Positions 12,647-16,077 of a stretch of 16,077 nucleotides of DNA are shown piece by piece. A model generated the notes under the pieces. It did no database searches. It had not been told where the DNA came from and worked only from the letters and a program-made list of their open reading frames with translations. A program made the translations under genes and the position numbers. The stretch is from Verrucolacustris sp044348085 (GTDB lineage Bacteria > Verrucomicrobiota > Verrucomicrobiia > Methylacidiphilales > Verrucolacustridaceae), in the NCBI GenBank assembly GCA_044348085.1, contig JBIKTM010000028.1, positions 1 through 16,077 of the forward strand, written 5' to 3'. The stretch's first letter is position 1. Every line of letters begins with the position of its first letter.

Positions 12647-13936
12647 TCAACCCTGAACCGGTGTCACCAGAATCTTGTCCAGCCGATGCCGATCCATATC
12701 CACCACTTCATACCGATGGCCCCGATATTGAAAGATATCCCCCTCATGCGGAACCCGAGCCAAATTATGCACAATAAATCCACCCAGCGTCTGATAATCC
12801 CCATCCAACTGATAATGATCCGCACCTTTTCCAATCTCCTTGGCAAAATCTTCCACAGGTAGAGTGGCATCCACCAGCCACGATCCATCCTCCCGCTTCA
12901 CCACCCGCGCCTTCTGTCGGTCATCATGCGAGGGCAGATCTCCCACGATCGCCTCCAACAAATCCAGCAAACTCAAAATTCCCGTGATGCTTCCAAACTC
13001 ATCGCTCACCAGCGCCACCCGCTGCTTCGCTTTCTGCAACTGCTCCAACGCACGCAGGGCGGGAATCGTCTCCGGAATGATCAGCGCAGGAGTCGCCAAA
13101 TCTGCAGGCTTCGCAGGCAATCCAGCCGCTGTATTTGCCCACAACGCCTTAACCGAAACCACTCCCACCACATTTTCCCGACTCCCCCGATACACGGGAA
13201 AATGCGAATGCCCACTCGCCACCAGAGCTCGCCAAGTCACATCAGCCTCCTCATCCGCATTGATCCAAACAATTTTAACGCTGGGAGTCATCAGCTCCTC
13301 CACCCGCAACTCGTCCAATCGCAAGACCCGCTCCACCATTCCCTGCTCAGTCGAACTAAACACCCCCGCCCGCTTTCCCTGCTCCAACAAATACCGCAGC
13401 TCCTCGTCACTCACGGGAATTGTCTCGTTACTCTCCTTCACTCCAAACAAGGCCGCTAACGTGTTGGTTGTCCCACTCAGAAGTTTCACAATTGGCCCCA
13501 GCCCAATAGCCACCGCTTGAATCGGTCGGGCCAAGCGCGCCGCAATCGCCTCACTGTGCGCCAGTGCCAAGCGCTTCGGCAACAACTCTCCAAAAATGAT
13601 GGATGCCACGGTAATGATCAAAACCACCAACCCCAACGCCGCCGGTTCCGCAATCCCCACAGGAATCATCCACGATTCCAATAACGTCGCCACAGGCTTT
13701 GCCAAAACCGCTCCTCCCATCGCTCCCGAAAGAATCGCAATCATCGTGATCACCACGCTTACGGTCGAAAGGAACTCGCTAGGCGATGCCGCCAAATCAT
13801 AAGCCGCCTTCGCCCCCGCATCCCCAGCCTCCGCTTTCTGCCGTAACTTACTGCGTCGACTCGATACCACAGCCAGCTCCGCCATTGCGAAAAGCCCATT
13901 CGCAAGGATCAGAATACTTAATATAAAGCCTTCCAT
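12647..13936 (-). CDS. CNNM/CorC-type membrane protein with CBS domains (hemolysin-C/TlyC family)
   Basis: The 429-residue protein has three parts. Residues 1 to about 190 form a CNNM (DUF21) membrane domain with several hydrophobic helices and the signature FGELLPKRLAL (115-125). Residues about 213-333 form a CBS pair beginning VEELMTPSVKIVWI and ending DEFGSITGILSLLDLLEAIVGD. Residues about 345-427 form the CorC_HlyC domain (VDATLPVEDFAKEIG ... LGGFIVHNLARVPHEGD). Homologues are linked to Mg2+/divalent cation export or its regulation; the old name hemolysin is misleading. The CBS end reads DEFGSITG instead of the frequent DEFGGTAG. It is a single gene downstream of a 90-base gap after the exoD-like gene, with an AT-rich leader but no clear Shine-Dalgarno. 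Confidence 0.9.
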   Translation of the reverse strand: MEGFILSILILANGLFAMAELAVVSSRRSKLRQKAEAGDAGAKAAYDLAASPSEFLSTVSVVITMIAILSGAMGGAVLAKPVATLLESWMIPVGIAEPAALGLVVLIITVASIIFGELLPKRLALAHSEAIAARLARPIQAVAIGLGPIVKLLSGTTNTLAALFGVKESNETIPVSDEELRYLLEQGKRAGVFSSTEQGMVERVLRLDELRVEELMTPSVKIVWINADEEADVTWRALVASGHSHFPVYRGSRENVVGVVSVKALWANTAAGLPAKPADLATPALIIPETIPALRALEQLQKAKQRVALVSDEFGSITGILSLLDLLEAIVGDLPSHDDRQKARVVKREDGSWLVDATLPVEDFAKEIGKGADHYQLDGDYQTLGGFIVHNLARVPHEGDIFQYRGHRYEVVDMDRHRLDKILVTPVQG

Positions 13937-14026
13937 GATAATTATTTACAATTGTTTTGGTTGTTTAATGACTCTTCCCTAACCCGAAATGATAGGGGTA
14001 ATTAGAGAAAAAGGAAAGCCTACGAC

Positions 14027-14680
14027 CTACGCCCAAAAGTGGCATATCCACGCCCACAACCCCTTAACCGCCTTGGGTCCATAGAGAAAGAGTGCCGTGA
14101 AAAAGACCCCGCAGGGAATCGCCGCCAAATAGCCTGCGATTAAAAAGAATCCGTCATCTTCCAAAAGAGCCAACGAGATCAGCAGGATCGGAATCGCCGC
14201 CAGAAGGTTGCTGAACGGAACCGGCAAAGGCAGAGCCAAAAGAATAGCCAGAAACGCCACCAACAATCCGTGCACACGGTGGAGGGTGGGGTTGCGACAA
14301 AGTACGTGCAGACGCGGATGCAAAATCTTCTCCGCAGGCACCGCAATCCATCGTAAGCCGTGCAACAGGGCCAAAGCCGATTTTTTTGGAATCTCCCGAA
14401 CCAGAAGCCATCCCGGCAACCAAGGAACCTGACCAAAAGAGATTCGGAGCCCACTGAAAATTAAAATAATCCCAAACGGGGTCGAGAGACCCGGCAACTG
14501 AATCGGGAAACAGAATGGAATGGATAAAACCGCCATAATCGCGGCGTGGCCTTTCCCCTCCAACGCATGCACTAACTGAGCAACCGTCAGCCCCTTATCA
14601 TCCACTGTTTTTGCGAGCCGATCGGCTACAGTCGAGATCGCCCCCACCCTCGGGCCCACACCCCCCGCACCGTGGCTCAC
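14027..14680 (-). CDS. ExoD-family membrane protein (exopolysaccharide synthesis, ExoD)
   Basis: The 217-residue protein matches the ExoD family by its opening LVHALEGKGHAAIMAVLSIPFCFPIQLPGLSTPFGI (about 36-71), a pattern of AxxxxLxGxG followed by a helix with a PIP/PGxS turn. It has about four to five hydrophobic segments, so it is an inner-membrane protein. ExoD was first linked to exopolysaccharide production in rhizobia, but its biochemical role is not settled. It starts with GTG at 14680, and its first four bases GTGA overlap the stop of the exchanger-like gene, indicating translational coupling. Confidence 0.83.
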   Translation of the reverse strand: MSHGAGGVGPRVGAISTVADRLAKTVDDKGLTVAQLVHALEGKGHAAIMAVLSIPFCFPIQLPGLSTPFGIILIFSGLRISFGQVPWLPGWLLVREIPKKSALALLHGLRWIAVPAEKILHPRLHVLCRNPTLHRVHGLLVAFLAILLALPLPVPFSNLLAAIPILLISLALLEDDGFFLIAGYLAAIPCGVFFTALFLYGPKAVKGLWAWICHFWA

Positions 14681-15696
14681 AAAGAACCTGCTGCCACACG
14701 ACCAAACAGCTGAGTCAAATACATCCCATATCCAACCAGCAAGGCCACCCCGATCGCTTGTCGCCGCTTCTCACCGGCACTCCCCATAGGAAGAACTGCC
14801 ATCGCTGCAATTAACATCACGCCTAAATCAAAGTTGCTGATGCCAGGGGCAAATACTGTCCGATACAGTGCAGATATTCCCAAAACTCCTAAGCAGTTAA
14901 AAATACAGCTCCCCAACACCACTCCTCCTGCCAAATCCTTTTCCTTCTTCCAAATCGCGAGCACAGTACCAAAAATATGCGGCGAAGAAACGGCTAAGGG
15001 AATAAAACCCAAATCTGTGACCGCTGGCGATAACCCGATCATCTCCGATGCAGTCACCGCCGATTTCACCAAGTATCGAGACCCCGCCACGAGTAGCACC
15101 AGACCCCCCAAACATTGGGCTAATTCGACTCGTTTGGCAGCACCTGCAGGGGGAAGATCCCGCTCCATATCGGAAATGACCCTCGTATCCGCCTCCACTC
15201 CCGCAGAAAACCAGAGAAAAATCATATACGACGCGAGACAGAAAATGAGGAGGGTCGCCTCAAATTTTCCAAGAACTCCATTTCGGAGCAGGTAACCCGC
15301 CAACGCTGCCGAAGCAACTAGGATGGGTACATCTGCCTGAAACAGTTGCGGCCGAAAACGAAGGGGTCGTGTGATAGCGGAAATTCCCAAAATCAGCCCC
15401 AGATTCAAAATCACGCAGCCCACGGCGTTCCCCACCGCAATGTCGCCTTGACCCTTACCTGCTGCCCACGCACTCACGAAAAGAGCCGGGGCAGAAAGTC
15501 CGAAAGCAACCACGGTGGATCCGATGATCAGGGGCGGAATGCTAAACCTTCTAGCCAACCCACTGCCTCCGCCCACGAGAAGTTTTACGCCATACACCTG
15601 TAAAAGAATTCCCACCACCAGAACCACTCCGACCTGGAGTGGGTCTCTTGTATCCAACCCAATCTGCTGGGCGACATCGCTTACAACGGAAAACAT
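14677..15696 (-). CDS. Na+/Ca2+-exchanger-superfamily protein lacking both signature glutamates
   Basis: The 339-residue inner-membrane protein has the two-repeat layout of CaCA antiporters (YrbG type), with about ten hydrophobic helices and a central loop around 165-190. Alpha repeat 1 lies at about 52-105 (SIPPLIIGSTVVAFGLSAPA, then GDIAVGNAVGCVILN) and repeat 2 at about 220-275 (GLSPAVTDLGFIPLAVSSPH, then GVVLGSCIFN). In active exchangers these contain G-[TS]-S-x-P-E, whose Glu binds the cation (Glu54 and Glu213 in NCX_Mj). Here they read GLSAPA (Ala71) and AVSSPH (His240), and GSN in the second halves is GCV and GSC. The fold call is firm, but Ca2+ exchange is unlikely. It lies 28 bases from the partial membrane gene upstream and overlaps the exoD-like gene. 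Confidence 0.82.
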   Translation of the reverse strand: MFSVVSDVAQQIGLDTRDPLQVGVVLVVGILLQVYGVKLLVGGGSGLARRFSIPPLIIGSTVVAFGLSAPALFVSAWAAGKGQGDIAVGNAVGCVILNLGLILGISAITRPLRFRPQLFQADVPILVASAALAGYLLRNGVLGKFEATLLIFCLASYMIFLWFSAGVEADTRVISDMERDLPPAGAAKRVELAQCLGGLVLLVAGSRYLVKSAVTASEMIGLSPAVTDLGFIPLAVSSPHIFGTVLAIWKKEKDLAGGVVLGSCIFNCLGVLGISALYRTVFAPGISNFDLGVMLIAAMAVLPMGSAGEKRRQAIGVALLVGYGMYLTQLFGRVAAGSL

Positions 15697-15724
15697 CTAA
15701 CCCCTTTGTAGCCTCTAGAGCCCT

Positions 15725-16077
15725 TTAGGCCAAGACCGCCCACACCGCCGCTAAAAGAAACCCCGCCCCCAATGCCCTCCTCCCCAAAACCCTCCGAGGC
15801 AACCCCGCCTCCCGATTTCCCACCCATCCCCCCACCCAAGCCACTAAACCTACCGACCACAGCCCTCTCAACGCATACACCACATTCACCCCAATCGGAT
15901 CTCCTGAAAGAACAATCCCCCCCAACACCCCCATAGATTGCACGCCGATCATTGCCACCCCCCAGCCCAACCAACCCCGACCCACACCACTTCCCAACCC
16001 ACCCCACGCCCAAACAGGCAAAACCAAAACCGAAAAAATCGCTACGCCACCCATAAAACACGGCCCCAATAAGGCCC
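15725..16077 (-). CDS. Integral membrane protein, C-terminal part (cut by right edge), possibly EamA/DMT-like
   Basis: The minus-strand frame ending in TAA at 15727-15725 is open to the window edge, so about 117 codons of the C-terminal part are visible; the TTG and ATG codons near 16069 and 16054 need not be starts. It has four hydrophobic segments (roughly GGVAIFSVLVLPVWAW, GWGVAMIGVQSMGVLGGIVL, NVVYALRGLWSVGLVAWVGG and ALGAGFLLAAVWAVLA). The segment NVVYALRGLWSV with a following WVGNRE and a final helix resembles the end of EamA/DMT-type permeases, but this is weak. It precedes the exchanger-like gene by 28 bases on the same strand, so the two and exoD are probably co-transcribed. Confidence 0.55.
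   Translation of the reverse strand, partial: ALLGPCFMGGVAIFSVLVLPVWAWGGLGSGVGRGWLGWGVAMIGVQSMGVLGGIVLSGDPIGVNVVYALRGLWSVGLVAWVGGWVGNREAGLPRRVLGRRALGAGFLLAAVWAVLA

Noticed and set aside
12840..13520. Plus-strand frame opposite the CNNM/CorC gene (226 residues)
   Set aside because: Ser/Thr-rich shadow; the opposite strand encodes a complete multi-domain protein.
15681..16061. Gly-rich 126-residue minus-strand frame at the right edge
   Set aside because: It overlaps the partial membrane protein in another frame, runs into the exchanger start, and is a Gly-rich shadow.

Overview
The window comes from a Gram-negative bacterium: it encodes an outer-membrane porin, a periplasmic sulfate-binding protein and a secreted protease. 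The family mix and the weak or missing Shine-Dalgarno sites recall Verrucomicrobiota or a relative, but I recognise no gene diagnostic for a phylum, so this is a low-confidence guess. No gene-free stretch exceeds about 190 bases, and I see no insertion sequences, phage genes or CRISPR arrays.

Left flank (1-4155): the N-terminal part of a secreted trypsin-like protease runs off the left edge on the minus strand. Divergent from it lie tyrS (tyrosyl-tRNA synthetase) and a dGTPase-family gene on the plus strand; the latter has lost the His of its HD metal motif. A membrane-anchored alpha/beta hydrolase converges on it, and the two stop codons share one TTAA. Bases 1890-2077 between tyrS and the dGTPase gene hold only a weak dyad.

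Centre (4233-12474): after a small two-helix membrane protein comes the core of the window, a plus-strand sulfate uptake and cysteine synthesis cluster. Its order is an Rrf2-family regulator with three cysteines, a 57-residue DUF2292/YezD-like protein, an OprO/OprP-type porin, sbp, cysK, an M14-type zinc hydrolase, cysT, cysW and cysA. The regulator gene and the DUF2292 gene are each preceded by nearly the same 22-bp dyad operator (ATAACGAC ... TCGTAT), placed flush against the ATG. The likely route is sulfate through the porin to Sbp, import by CysTWA, reduction to sulfide by enzymes not in this window, and sulfide to cysteine by CysK. The regulator probably senses cysteine or Fe-S status and represses itself and the operon. 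The role of the M14 enzyme in this pathway is unknown and is the most promising biochemical question here.

Right flank (12480-16077): a short hairpin separates cysA from a convergent tRNA-Cys(GCA) with an encoded CCA. Further minus-strand genes are a CNNM/CorC-type CBS protein, an ExoD-like membrane protein, a degenerate Na+/Ca2+-exchanger-family protein that lacks both signature glutamates, and the C-terminal end of another membrane protein cut by the right edge. Both flanks are strongly C-over-G skewed on the plus strand whichever way their genes point, while the central sulfur cluster is close to balanced.
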